NCBI RefSeq assembly: GCF_016899775.1
Contig: NZ_JACJJE010000030.1
Location: 1-37,673, forward strand
Reading direction: 5' to 3'
Origin: Pseudoflavonifractor capillosus
Lineage (GTDB): Bacteria; Bacillota; Clostridia; Oscillospirales; Oscillospiraceae
Length of the DNA: 37,673 nucleotides
How positions within the stretch are numbered: position 1 is the stretch's first letter; each line of letters starts with the position of its first letter. This document shows, piece by piece, positions 22,016 through 30,652 of the stretch. The notes under the pieces are model-generated. The model was not told the origin of the DNA. It worked only from the letters and a program-made list of their open reading frames with translations, and ran no database searches. The translations under genes and the position numbers were made by a program.

Positions 22016-23011
22016 ATGAAAGTGACCAAAGGGGTGACCTGGGCGCTGGCGGGGGTCCTGACCCTGGGGGCTGTCCTGGGGGGCGGCCCGGTGTGGACGG
22101 CCGCCCTGGCCCACGCCGGGGAGGAGCCCCCCTCCAGCACTGTTCCGGCGGTGCCGGGGAAGGCGGTGCCGGAGCAGCTGGCCCTGGCCCGGCTGGGCGG
22201 ACTTGGGCTGACGGAGGAGGACGCCGAGGCCCTCTGGGCGGACCTGGGGGAGGACCGCCGCCGGGAGCTGCTCCGGTCCCTGGGGGCGCCGGAGTGGCTG
22301 GACTACCTGGCCTTCGGCTTCTCCTGGTGGGACCGGCTGGACCGGTATGAGGCCTACCACGCCCAGCACCCGGAGCTGACAGCGGAGGAGGCGGTGGTGC
22401 GGGTGAACATCGGCCTGGACGCCCCGCCCTATGGGGACCCGGAGGAGGTGGAGGACCCGGACGGTCTCACTGCCCTGGTGAACCAGTACCACGCCCTCCC
22501 GGCGGACTACGCCCCCAAGGTGGTCTATCTGACCGCCGCCTACACCAACCAGCGGGACCGCCTGCGGCCGGTGGCCAGCCGGGCCTTTATGAAGATGGCG
22601 GACGCCGCCGCCCAGGAGGGGCTGCGGATCTATAACGCCTCGGCCTACCGCTCCTACACCACCCAGAAGTGGGTGTATCAGCGCTATGTGAATCAGGAGG
22701 GGACCCAGGAGGCGGACACCTACTCCGCCCGGCCCGGGTGCTCGGAGCACCAGACCGGGCTGGCCCTGGACATCAACACCGCCAGCCTCAGCGACAACTT
22801 CGAGGAGACGGAGGAGTACGCCTGGCTGGTGGAGAACAGCTGGCGCTACGGCTTCATCCTCCGCTTTCCGGAGGGGAAGGAGGAGATCACCGGCTATCAG
22901 TTCGAGCCCTGGCACTACCGCTATGTGGGACCGGCGGCGGCCCGGGTCTGCTACGAGAACGGGTGGACTCTGGAGGAGTACCACGCCCGGCAGCCCGCTC
23001 CCGACCGGTAG
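22016..23011 (+). CDS. Exported D-alanyl-D-alanine carboxypeptidase (VanY/M15 type)
   Basis: A 331-residue protein with an N-terminal signal or anchor (WALAGVLTLGAVLGGGPVWTAALAHA), a ~130-residue linker domain, and a C-terminal peptidase M15B/VanY domain. Zinc ligands fall in CSEHQTGLALDI (SxHxxGxAxD) and FEPWHYRYVG (ExxHxxY). It removes the terminal D-Ala from peptidoglycan stem peptides outside the cell. The start is ATG 22016 after AGAGGA. It lies 62 bases after the C26 gene and is followed by a hairpin. A vancomycin-resistance role is not implied: no vanHAX neighbours are seen. Confidence 0.92.
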   Translation: MKVTKGVTWALAGVLTLGAVLGGGPVWTAALAHAGEEPPSSTVPAVPGKAVPEQLALARLGGLGLTEEDAEALWADLGEDRRRELLRSLGAPEWLDYLAFGFSWWDRLDRYEAYHAQHPELTAEEAVVRVNIGLDAPPYGDPEEVEDPDGLTALVNQYHALPADYAPKVVYLTAAYTNQRDRLRPVASRAFMKMADAAAQEGLRIYNASAYRSYTTQKWVYQRYVNQEGTQEADTYSARPGCSEHQTGLALDINTASLSDNFEETEEYAWLVENSWRYGFILRFPEGKEEITGYQFEPWHYRYVGPAAARVCYENGWTLEEYHARQPAPDR

Positions 23012-23033
23012 CGGGGGCCGATTTGTGAAATCT

Positions 23034-23079
23034 GTCGCATAAAATGGGAATGGGGATTCAGATTCTCCTTTTATGCGAC
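23034..23079 (+). terminator. Long hairpin after the carboxypeptidase gene
   Basis: GTCGCATAAAA (23034-23044) and TTTTATGCGAC (23069-23079) pair perfectly over a 24-base loop with further partial pairing (GGGAAT/ATTCTCC). The right arm touches the -35 box of the next promoter, so it may act both as terminator and as a control site. Confidence 0.6.
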
Positions 23080-23108
23080 TTGCCAGTGGGTGGGATTTCG
23101 AGTACAAT
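23080..23108 (+). promoter_or_regulatory. Promoter of the pgeF-lipoprotein unit
   Basis: TTGCCA (23080-23085), 17 bases, TACAAT (23103-23108). Confidence 0.75.
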
Positions 23109-23172
23109 AGCGTCATCCGGCCAATCGCGGCCCGGGAAATACCATACTAAATCAAGAAAAGGAGGGAACGCC

Positions 23173-23994
23173 ATGGAGATCGTCCGAGAGGAGCGCCGTG
23201 GCGTCCTTTTTTATGTCTGCCCGGAGATGCGGGAGGCGGGGTTCCCCCACGGCTTCTCCACCCGGGTGGGGGGCGTGTCTCCCGCCCCCTGGGACAGCCT
23301 GAACCTGGGGGGGAGCTGCGGAGACGACCCGGAGCGGGTGAGCGAGAACTTCCGCCGCTTCTGCGCCGCCATCGGGACAGACCCGGACTGCCTGGTGAAA
23401 AACCAGCAGGTCCACGGGGACCGGGTGCGCCTGGTCACCCGGGCGGACCGCATGGCCTTTCCCGGTGCGCCGGGGACGGTGGAGGCCGACGGGCTGATGA
23501 CCCGGGAGGCGGGGGTGTGTCTGGCGGCCTTCTCCGCTGACTGCATCCCGGTGCTTCTGTGCGACCCGGTGACCGGGGCGGCCGCCGCCGTCCACGCCGG
23601 CTGGCGGGGCACCGCCCTGGGCATCGCCGCCCGAGGGGTGGAGCGGATGGCGGAGGCCTTCGGCGCAAGGCCCGGGGACATCCTGGCGGCCGTGGGCCCG
23701 GGCATCTCCACCTGCTGCTTTGAGACCCACGCCGATGTGCCCGACGGCCTGCGGGCTGGAATGGGCGCTGGGGCGGAGCCCTATATCCACCCCATCCCCG
23801 GCACGGAAAAATACCATGTGGACCTGAAAGGCGCCAACCGCGCCTGGCTGCTCCAGGCGGGAGTGGCCCCCGAGCACATCGCCGTGTGCGACGCCTGCAC
23901 CGCCTGCGGCCGGGAGATTTTCTGGTCCCACCGGAAGATGGGGGCGGCCCGGGGGAGCATGGCCGCCCTGATTCAGAGGGGAGGGGAGACATGA
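23173..23994 (+). CDS. pgeF: Purine nucleoside phosphorylase / peptidoglycan editing factor (YfiH, multicopper-oxidase-like fold)
   Basis: A 273-residue protein of the YfiH/LACC1 family. Conserved motifs are NQQVHGD, the metal-site segments SADCIPVLLCDP, AAVHAGWRGTALGI and VGPGISTCCFE, and the C-terminal CTxC...FWSHRK. Family members phosphorolyse adenosine and other purine nucleosides, and the E. coli protein corrects muropeptide errors; either could fit here beside wall and purine genes. AAAGGAGGG sets ATG 23173. The last codons overlap the start of the lipoprotein gene (ATGA), so both are in one unit. Confidence 0.93.
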   Translation: MEIVREERRGVLFYVCPEMREAGFPHGFSTRVGGVSPAPWDSLNLGGSCGDDPERVSENFRRFCAAIGTDPDCLVKNQQVHGDRVRLVTRADRMAFPGAPGTVEADGLMTREAGVCLAAFSADCIPVLLCDPVTGAAAAVHAGWRGTALGIAARGVERMAEAFGARPGDILAAVGPGISTCCFETHADVPDGLRAGMGAGAEPYIHPIPGTEKYHVDLKGANRAWLLQAGVAPEHIAVCDACTACGREIFWSHRKMGAARGSMAALIQRGGET

Positions 23995-25511
23995 GACGGC
24001 TGTCTGCCCTGACACTGGCCTGTATCCTGCTGCTTGCTGCCTGCGGCGCTCCGGCGGAGGGGAGCGCCTCCGCCTCGGCCAGCGGCGCCTCCAGTTCCAG
24101 CGCCTCCGCTTCGGCCCAGACCGAGCCGGAGGAGACGGCGGCCAACGCGGCCTTTACGCTGGCGGCCTGCCCCGCGTACAGCTTCCACCCGGTGCTGGCG
24201 GAAAACTCCGTCAATCTGGCCCTGGCCCCTCTGATGTACGAGGGGCTCTTTACCCTGGACAGCGCCTTCCAGGCCCAGCCCGCGCTGTGCCAGAGCTATT
24301 CTGTCAGTGAGGACGGCCTCACCTGGACCTTTACCCTCCAGCCGGGGATCACCTTCTCCGACGGGACCCCCCTCACCGGGGAGGTTGTGGCCCAGGCCCT
24401 CCAGACCGCCCGGGGGGAGGGCTCCCGGTACGCCTCCCGGCTCGCCTCTGTCTCCTCGGTCCAGGGGAGCGGGGACCAGGTGTCCGTCACCCTCACCCAA
24501 CCCAACGGGGCCCTGGCGGAGCTGCTGGATATCCCCATCGCCCTGGGGGAGGGGGACCGCCCACTGGGCACCGGGCCCTATGTGCTCACCGACAGCGGCG
24601 GCAGCCTGAGCCTCACCGCCCGGAGCGACTGGCACGGAGGGGCGGAAAACCTGCCCATTACCCAGATCCCGCTGGCCTCCATGACCCGGGCGGATGGGCT
24701 CATGTCCGCCTTCAACGCCGGGGAGATCACCCTGATGGATGTAGACCTGACGGGGAGCAGCGCCCTGGGCTCCTCCGGCCGGTATGAGGTGTGGGACTAC
24801 AACACCACCCAGATGCTGTACCTGGGCTTCAACGCCCAGCAGGGCCTGTGCCGGGATGCGGACGTGCGCAGGGCCATCGCCCAGTCAGTGGACCGGCAGG
24901 ATGTGGTGGACTCCATCTTCGCCCGCCACGGGACGGCGGCCGCCCTGCCCATCCACCCGGACTCCCCCTGGTACGATGACGCGATAGCGGGGGAACTGGC
25001 CTACGACCCCACTGTGCTGGCCGGCCAGGGCCTGGAGGGCCGCCCGCTCACCCTGGTGGTGAACATTGAGAACACCGCAAAGAGCGCTGTGGCCACCTAT
25101 GTGGAGCAGCAGCTGGAGAGCGCCGGGCTGGTGGTCACGGTGGACCGCCTCCCCTGGGGGGAGTACCAGGAGACGGTAGCGGCGGGAGACTTTGACTTGT
25201 ACATCGGGGAGGTCTATCTGACGCCCGACTTTGACCTGTCTCCCCTGCTGGGGCTGGGCGGGAGCCTGAACCACGGCGGCTGGACCAGCAATGTGATCGG
25301 CGGCCTGCTGTCCTCTTTTCGGACGGCGCAGGGGGATGCCCGGACGGCTGCGGCCTCCAGCCTGTGCCTGCATCTGACCCAGCAGGTGCCCATCGCCCCC
25401 ATCTGCTTCCGAAACGGCACCGTCCTCACCCAGTACGGGCGGGTGGAGGGGCTGGCCCCTGTCTATGGAAATATCTTCTCCCAGCTGGAGAGCTGGACCA
25501 TTCAAGAGTAA
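23991..25511 (+). CDS. Extracellular solute-binding lipoprotein (SBP family 5, peptide/nickel type)
   Basis: A 506-residue protein. The lipobox LLAAC ends a short signal peptide (MRRLSALTLACILLLAAC), followed by a Ser/Ala-rich linker (ASASASGASSSS region). The body has family-5 landmarks: LALAPLMYEGLFTLD, GLTWTFTLQPGITFSDGTPLTGEVV, LGTGPYVLTDS and DVRRAIAQSVDRQDVVD. Such proteins deliver oligopeptides or nickel to ABC importers, but no permease or ATPase gene is nearby, so it is an orphan or works with an importer elsewhere. The start overlaps the pgeF stop by four bases; GAGGGGAG is the ribosome site. Confidence 0.92.
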   Translation: MRRLSALTLACILLLAACGAPAEGSASASASGASSSSASASAQTEPEETAANAAFTLAACPAYSFHPVLAENSVNLALAPLMYEGLFTLDSAFQAQPALCQSYSVSEDGLTWTFTLQPGITFSDGTPLTGEVVAQALQTARGEGSRYASRLASVSSVQGSGDQVSVTLTQPNGALAELLDIPIALGEGDRPLGTGPYVLTDSGGSLSLTARSDWHGGAENLPITQIPLASMTRADGLMSAFNAGEITLMDVDLTGSSALGSSGRYEVWDYNTTQMLYLGFNAQQGLCRDADVRRAIAQSVDRQDVVDSIFARHGTAAALPIHPDSPWYDDAIAGELAYDPTVLAGQGLEGRPLTLVVNIENTAKSAVATYVEQQLESAGLVVTVDRLPWGEYQETVAAGDFDLYIGEVYLTPDFDLSPLLGLGGSLNHGGWTSNVIGGLLSSFRTAQGDARTAAASSLCLHLTQQVPIAPICFRNGTVLTQYGRVEGLAPVYGNIFSQLESWTIQE

Positions 25512-25573
25512 ATTCCTGGAAGGACAATGGAAACGACCGCACGGGCGGGCCCCGGCGGTAAGGAGGAAAAGAA

Positions 25574-28500
25574 ATGAGTGTATTTCGCTGTTATTCGGAA
25601 AAAAAGCCCGGCTTCGACGTGGAGGCCCGGGGCCTGTGCGGCCAGCTGCGGGAGCAGCTGGGGATTGACGCCCTGGAGGGGGTGCGCATCCTGAACCGGT
25701 ATGACGCCGACCGCATCGCTCCGGAGGTGTACGAGGCCGCCAAGACGGTGGTCTTCTCCGAGCCCCAGGTGGACGACGTGTACGACGAGACCTTCCCTGT
25801 CCCGGAGACCCCCCACAGCGTTCTGGCGGTGGAGGCCCTGCCCGGGCAGTACGACCAGCGGGCCGACTCCTGTGCCCAGTGCATCCAGCTCCAGTCGGGG
25901 GTGGACCGCCCCCTCATCGCCGCCGCCAAGGTGTACCTGCTGATGGGGACGCTGAGCGAGGGCGATCTGGACAAGATCCGCCGGTACCTCATTAACCCTG
26001 TGGAGAGCCGGGAGGCCTCCATGGACAAGCCCGCCACCCTGGAGCAGGAGCACGAGGCCCCCGACTCGGTGGCCGTAGTGGAGGGATTTACCGGCCTGGA
26101 TGAGGCCGGGCTCAAGGACCTGCTGGACTCCCTGGGGCTGGCCATGGATCTGGACGACCTGAAATTCCTCCAGGCCTACTTCCGGGACCAGGAGAAGCGG
26201 GACCCCACCATCACCGAGGTGCGGGTGGTGGACACCTACTGGTCCGACCACTGCCGCCACACCACCTTCTCCACCCATCTGGACAGCATCCACATCGACG
26301 ACCTGGACATCCAGGCGGCCTATGAGCAGTATCTGGCCGCCCGGGTGGAGGTCTATGGAGCGGAGAAGGCCGCCAAGCGGCCCCAGACCCTCATGGACCT
26401 GGCCACCATCGGGGCCAAGACCCTGAAGAAGCGGGGCCAGCTCCCCGAGCTGGACGAGAGCGAGGAGATCAACGCCTGCTCCATCCACGTCCCCGCCCAG
26501 GTGGACGGCCAGGAGCAGGACTGGCTCCTGATGTTCAAAAACGAGACCCACAACCACCCCACCGAGATCGAGCCCTTCGGCGGCGCGGCCACCTGCATCG
26601 GCGGCTGCATCCGCGACCCCCTGTCCGGCCGCGTGTATGTCCACCAGGCCATGCGGGTCACCGGCGGCGGCGATCCCCGGGTGCCTCTGGCTCAGACCAC
26701 CCCCGGAAAGCTGCCCCAGCGGAAGCTGGCCACCACCGCGGCGGCGGGCTACTCCTCCTACGGCAACCAGATCGGCCTGGCCACCGGCCACGTGGCCGAG
26801 GTGTACCACAAGGGCTACATCGCCAAGCGCCTGGAGTGCGGTGCGGTGGTGGGCGCCGCCCCGGCGGAGAACGTGCGCCGGGAGCGCCCGGCCCCCGGTG
26901 ACGTGGTCATCCTGCTGGGCGGCCGCACCGGCCGGGACGGCATCGGCGGGGCCACCGGCTCCTCCAAGAGCCACAACCAGAAGTCCCTGACCACTATGGC
27001 CTCCGAGGTCCAGAAGGGCAACGCCCCCGAGGAGCGGAAGATCCAGCGGCTGTTCCGCAACGGAGAGGTCACCCGCCTCATCAAGCGGTGCAACGACTTC
27101 GGCGCCGGCGGCGTGTCCGTGGCCATCGGCGAGCTGGCCGACGGCCTGAGCATCGACCTGGACGCGGTGCGTAAGAAGTACGAGGGCCTGGACGGCACCG
27201 AGCTGGCCATCTCCGAGTCCCAGGAGCGCATGGCGGTGGTGGTCGCCCCCGAGGACGCGGACAAGTTCATCGCCGCCGCCCAGGAGGAGAACCTGGAGGC
27301 CTATCAGGTGGCCGTGGTCACCGAGAGCCCCCGCATGGTCATGACCTGGAAGGGCCAGACCATCGCAAACCTGTCCCGGGAATTTTTGAACACCAACGGC
27401 GCGGTGAAGCACGCCAGCGTCTCCGTCCCCGACCGGAGCAGCGCGGAGATCACCGTCACCGGGAAGGACGGGGCGGCCAAGACAGTCAAGGCCGCCAAGA
27501 TCGGCTCCATCGCTGACGGCGGCTCCCTGCGGGAGATGGCCGCCAGCCTGAAGAGCGCCAGCCGCCGGGGCCTCACCGAGCGGTTTGACGGCTCCATCGG
27601 AGCGGGCAGCGTCCTCATGCCCTTCGGCGGGAAAAGCCAGCGCACCCCCGCCCAGGCCATGGCCGCCCTGCTCCCCGTCCTGCCCGGCCAGGAGACCGAC
27701 CAGGCCAGCGTCATGGCCTGGGGCTTTGACCCGGACCAGATGATGGAGGACCCCTTCTTCGGGGCATACGCCTCGGTGAATGTGTCCCTGGCCAAACTGG
27801 TGGCCGCCGGCGGAGACTATAAAAAAGCCTATCTCACCTTCCAGGAGTTCTTTGAGAAGCTGCGCAGCGAACCGGAGCGCTGGGGCAAGCCCTTCGCCGC
27901 CCTGCTGGGCGCGCTGAAGGCCCAGCTGGACTTCGGCCGGGCGGCCATCGGCGGCAAGGACTCCATGTCCGGCTCCTTCAACGACCTGGACGTGCCTCCC
28001 ACCCTCATCTCCTTCGCCATCGCCCCCATCAAGGCCGGCGAGGTTCTGTCCCCCGAGTTCAAGGAGGCGGGCCACCCGGTGTACACCTTCGGCGGCTCCT
28101 CCAGCGCAGAGCACCTGAAGGAGGCATGGGAGGCCTTCCACGACCTGCACCGGCAGGGCAAGGTGAAGGCCGCCTGGGCGGTGGAGAACGGCGCGGCGGA
28201 GGCCGTGATGAAGATGTCCTTCGGCAACTCCATCGGCTTTGTGAACGATCCCCAGGCGGGCGCCCCCTGGTGGGGACCCTATCCCGGCATGATCGTGGCC
28301 GAGCTCACCCAGGAGGTGGACCTGCCCTGCGCCGACCGCATCGGTTTCACCACTGCGGAGCCCACCATCACCATCGGCAAGGACAGCGCCTCCATTGAGG
28401 AGCTGCTCAACCTCAACGAGGGCGTGCTGGAGAAGGTGTACCCCACCCGCGCTGGCACCACCGAGACCGTGGCCCCCATCTCCTGGGACAAGCGGTCCAT

Positions 28501-29323
28501 CGCCGTGTGCAGGCACAAGGTGGCCCGGCCCAAAGCGGTCATCCCCGTTTTCCCCGGCACCAACTGCGAGTACGACACCGCCCAGGCCTGCCTCCGGGCG
28601 GGCATCGAGCCGGAGATCATCGTCATCCGTAACCTGTCCACCGACCTGCTGGCCCAGTCGGCCCAGGCCCTGGAGAAGGCCATCCGCTCGGCCCAGATGG
28701 TGGTCCTCCCCGGCGGCTTCTCCGGCGGCGACGAGCCCGACGGCTCCGGCAAGTTCATCGCCTCCTTCCTGCGCTCCCCCGCCCTGTCCGACGCGGTTAT
28801 GGACCTGCTCCGCAACCGGGACGGCCTGATGCTGGGCATCTGTAACGGCTTCCAGGCCCTGGTGAAGCTGGGCCTGGTGCCCTACGGGGAGATCCGGGAC
28901 ATGGACGGCCAGTGCCCCACTCTGACCTATAACCTCATCGGCCGCCACCAGTCCAGCTACGTCACCACCCGGGTGGCCAGCGTCAACTCCCCCTGGATGC
29001 TCAAATCTCAGGTGGGCGAAGAGCACACCATCCCCATCTCCCACGGGGAGGGCCGCTTCGTGGCCCCCGCCCAGGTGATTGCCGACCTGATCGCCCGCGG
29101 CCAGGTGGCCACCCAGTACGTCAACGCCGCCGGACAGCCCACCATGGACATTGACGCCAACCCCAACGGCTCCATGGAGGCCATCGAGGGCATCTTCTCC
29201 CCCGACGGCCGGGTCTTCGGCAAGATGGGCCATCTGGAGCGCCGGGGTCCCTTCGTGGGCGTCAATATCCCTGGCGACAAGCACCAGCCCCTCTTTGAGT
29301 CCGGCGCGGAGTATTTCCGCTGA
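25574..29323 (+). CDS. purL: Phosphoribosylformylglycinamidine synthase, single-chain form
   Basis: A 1249-residue enzyme for purine step 4 (FGAR + Gln + ATP to FGAM). Order: PurS-like N-terminus (1-~150), linker, two AIRS-type synthase halves (signature YWSDHCRHTTF; GGGDPRVPLAQTTPGKLPQRK; GGKDSMSGSF), and a C-terminal glutaminase. The glutaminase has VIPVFPGTNCEYDTA, LGICNGFQ with nucleophile Cys1090, and SHGEGRF with the His-Glu pair. The long fused form replaces the separate PurS, PurQ and PurL of bacilli. AAGGAGG (25560-25566) sets ATG 25574. No other pur gene is adjacent and no purine riboswitch is seen. Confidence 0.97.
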   Translation: MSVFRCYSEKKPGFDVEARGLCGQLREQLGIDALEGVRILNRYDADRIAPEVYEAAKTVVFSEPQVDDVYDETFPVPETPHSVLAVEALPGQYDQRADSCAQCIQLQSGVDRPLIAAAKVYLLMGTLSEGDLDKIRRYLINPVESREASMDKPATLEQEHEAPDSVAVVEGFTGLDEAGLKDLLDSLGLAMDLDDLKFLQAYFRDQEKRDPTITEVRVVDTYWSDHCRHTTFSTHLDSIHIDDLDIQAAYEQYLAARVEVYGAEKAAKRPQTLMDLATIGAKTLKKRGQLPELDESEEINACSIHVPAQVDGQEQDWLLMFKNETHNHPTEIEPFGGAATCIGGCIRDPLSGRVYVHQAMRVTGGGDPRVPLAQTTPGKLPQRKLATTAAAGYSSYGNQIGLATGHVAEVYHKGYIAKRLECGAVVGAAPAENVRRERPAPGDVVILLGGRTGRDGIGGATGSSKSHNQKSLTTMASEVQKGNAPEERKIQRLFRNGEVTRLIKRCNDFGAGGVSVAIGELADGLSIDLDAVRKKYEGLDGTELAISESQERMAVVVAPEDADKFIAAAQEENLEAYQVAVVTESPRMVMTWKGQTIANLSREFLNTNGAVKHASVSVPDRSSAEITVTGKDGAAKTVKAAKIGSIADGGSLREMAASLKSASRRGLTERFDGSIGAGSVLMPFGGKSQRTPAQAMAALLPVLPGQETDQASVMAWGFDPDQMMEDPFFGAYASVNVSLAKLVAAGGDYKKAYLTFQEFFEKLRSEPERWGKPFAALLGALKAQLDFGRAAIGGKDSMSGSFNDLDVPPTLISFAIAPIKAGEVLSPEFKEAGHPVYTFGGSSSAEHLKEAWEAFHDLHRQGKVKAAWAVENGAAEAVMKMSFGNSIGFVNDPQAGAPWWGPYPGMIVAELTQEVDLPCADRIGFTTAEPTITIGKDSASIEELLNLNEGVLEKVYPTRAGTTETVAPISWDKRSIAVCRHKVARPKAVIPVFPGTNCEYDTAQACLRAGIEPEIIVIRNLSTDLLAQSAQALEKAIRSAQMVVLPGGFSGGDEPDGSGKFIASFLRSPALSDAVMDLLRNRDGLMLGICNGFQALVKLGLVPYGEIRDMDGQCPTLTYNLIGRHQSSYVTTRVASVNSPWMLKSQVGEEHTIPISHGEGRFVAPAQVIADLIARGQVATQYVNAAGQPTMDIDANPNGSMEAIEGIFSPDGRVFGKMGHLERRGPFVGVNIPGDKHQPLFESGAEYFR

Positions 29324-29350
29324 TTTTCTCACATTCTGCCATTTTGCACA

Positions 29351-29400
29351 AAAAACCGGGTCCGGTGCCGCCCTTTCGGCGGCTTCCGGGCCCGGTTTTC
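29351..29400 (+). terminator. Intrinsic terminator of purL
   Basis: AAAACCGGG and CCGGGCCCGGTTTT pair around an inner GCCGCC/GGCGGC stem with a CTTT loop, followed by TTTTC. The A-rich left side makes it possibly bidirectional. Confidence 0.85.
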
Positions 29401-29465
29401 CATGGGTGGGACCAAACCGAAAAAAATTTACATTTTGCCTCCTACCCCTGGCCCCCGTCCCGTGG

Positions 29466-29471
29466 TATAAT
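29466..29471 (+). promoter_or_regulatory. Minus-10 box of the TIM-barrel gene
   Basis: A perfect TATAAT at 29466-29471 without a recognisable -35 at the right distance (TTTACA at 29427 is too far). A single-box promoter is possible. Confidence 0.4.
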
Positions 29472-29535
29472 CAAAGCGTTAAGAAAATCGGGAAATTCAA
29501 GCGCGGCGGCGCGCCGCGCGGAAAGGAAGGTGCCT

Positions 29536-30204
29536 ATGAAACAGATTCCAGAGTATAAGGGGACTCTGCGCAGCCATCTGCTCACTATTCCCCATTGCAT
29601 CAGCGAGTGCAGCGGCATCCGGGTGTTCGGCCGGAGGATCAAATCCCTGGTATTTTCCACCGACGTGGCCATCATCAAAAATGTGAATGCGGACGCCATC
29701 ATTGCGGTCTACCCCTTCACGCCCCAGCCCTCCATCACCCAGGCCATCATCAGCGTCTCCGACGTGCCCTGCTTTGTGGGGGTGGGAGGCGGCGTGACCA
29801 GCGGGGACCGCTCGGTGCGCATGGCCGAATTTTCGGAGAACCAGGGGGCCTTCGGTGTGGTGCTCAACGTCCCCATTGCCAATGAGACGATCACCAAGAT
29901 CAAGCAGGTGGTGGACATCCCCGTCATCACCACCATCGTCTCGGAGGAGATGGACATTGCCGGCCGGCTGGCCGCCGGTGCGGACATCCTCAACGTGTCC
30001 GGCGCGGCCAAGACCCCGGAGATTGTCGCCCACATCCGGGAGAAATTCCCCGACGTGCCCATCATCGCCACCGGCGGTCCCAGAGATGAGGACATCCTCC
30101 GCACCATCCGGGCGGGGGCCAACGCCATTACATACACGCCGCCCACCACCGCCCAGCTGTGCTCCGAGATCATGGTGGACCACCGCAGCAAATTTGAGAA
30201 GTGA
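29536..30204 (+). CDS. TIM-barrel-fold protein of uncertain function (often labelled hydrolase)
   Basis: A 222-residue soluble protein with alternating beta/alpha segments: SLVFSTDVAIIKNVNADAIIAVYPF, CFVGVGGGVTSGD, VVDIPVITTIVSE, AGADILNVSGA, VPIIATGGPRDEDI and GANAITYTPP. The GGG, NVSGA and ATGG glycine-rich loops resemble phosphate-binding loops of TIM barrels such as thiamine-phosphate synthase or KDPG aldolase relatives. Orthologues are common in clostridia but I know of no proven reaction. AAGGAAGG sets ATG 29536. A perfect 12-bp hairpin without T tract follows at 30233-30260. Confidence 0.7.
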   Translation: MKQIPEYKGTLRSHLLTIPHCISECSGIRVFGRRIKSLVFSTDVAIIKNVNADAIIAVYPFTPQPSITQAIISVSDVPCFVGVGGGVTSGDRSVRMAEFSENQGAFGVVLNVPIANETITKIKQVVDIPVITTIVSEEMDIAGRLAAGADILNVSGAAKTPEIVAHIREKFPDVPIIATGGPRDEDILRTIRAGANAITYTPPTTAQLCSEIMVDHRSKFEK

Positions 30205-30232
30205 GCCGGGGCCTGACGGCCCGCCGGTTCGA

Positions 30233-30260
30233 TCCCGGGGGAGCGTCTGCTCCCCCGGGA
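30233..30260 (+). terminator. GC-rich hairpin after the TIM-barrel gene
   Basis: TCCCGGGGGAGC and GCTCCCCCGGGA pair perfectly over loop GTCT, followed by an A-rich, not T-rich, run. Termination on the plus strand is plausible but atypical. Confidence 0.5.
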
Positions 30261-30289
30261 AGAAAAAATAAAAAAGTTTGAAAAACCTG

Positions 30290-30318
30290 TTGACAATTCC
30301 GGGGGAATACGCTATAAT
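30290..30318 (+). promoter_or_regulatory. Promoter of the tRNA cluster
   Basis: Perfect TTGACA (30290-30295), 17 bases, perfect TATAAT (30313-30318). A full-consensus promoter about 40 bases before tRNA-Met. Confidence 0.92.
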
Positions 30319-30357
30319 CTCTCTTGCCCTGTTCGAGAGGACAGGCCCCTTCTAAAA

Positions 30358-30434
30358 GGCGGCATAGCTCAGTTGGCTAGAGCACTCGGTTCATACCCGA
30401 GTTGTCCCCGGTTCGAATCCAGGTGCCGCTACCA
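30358..30434 (+). tRNA. tRNA-Met (CAT)
   Basis: A 77-base cloverleaf with CCA encoded. Acceptor GGCGGCA/TGCCGCT with a G-T first pair, anticodon stem CTCGG/CCGAG with loop TTCATAC, T loop GGTTCGAATCC. The first pair and no C1-A72 mismatch fit the elongator rather than initiator form. Confidence 0.95.
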
Positions 30435-30473
30435 CTTTATCAAGTTCGGACACCAGTCCGTTCCATATAAAAC

Positions 30474-30548
30474 GGCCCGGTGGTCAAGCGGTTAAGACTC
30501 CGCCCTTTCACGGCGGCAACACGGGTTCGAGTCCCGTCCGGGTCACCA
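30474..30548 (+). tRNA. tRNA-Glu (TTC)
   Basis: A 75-base cloverleaf, CCA encoded. Acceptor GGCCCGG/CCGGGTC, anticodon stem CCGCC/GGCGG with loop CTTTCAC, T arm ACGGG TTCGAGT CCCGT. Confidence 0.95.
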
Positions 30549-30576
30549 CCTTACTTCCCCGCCGTTTCTCCTATAT

Positions 30577-30652
30577 GGAGGCATAGCTCAGCCGGTAGAG
30601 CGTCCGCCTCACACGCGGAAGGTCACAGATTCGAGTTCTGTTGTCTCCACCA
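30577..30652 (+). tRNA. tRNA-Val (CAC)
   Basis: A 76-base cloverleaf, CCA encoded. Acceptor GGAGGCA/TGTCTCC, anticodon stem TCCGC/GCGGA with loop CTCACAC, T arm ACAGA TTCGAGT TCTGT. Its last ~28 bases recur twice downstream in the 113-bp repeats. Confidence 0.95.

Noticed and set aside
22016-23011. VanY-type gene considered as part of a glycopeptide-resistance cluster, with the D-hydroxyacid dehydrogenase at 11170 as VanH
   Set aside because: The two lie ~10 kb apart on opposite strands, and there is no VanA-type ligase, VanX or VanRS nearby. Both are better explained as ordinary cell-wall and fermentation enzymes.
25512-25573. Gap before purL examined for a purine riboswitch
   Set aside because: Only ~60 bases and no conserved aptamer loops; the gene seems to be read from upstream or from an unseen promoter.
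25502-29332. Very long minus-strand open frame (over 1200 codons) opposite purL
   Set aside because: It mirrors GC-rich codons of purL, is rich in Gly/His/Val/Leu/Asp, has no motif or ribosome site. It is a shadow of the real gene.
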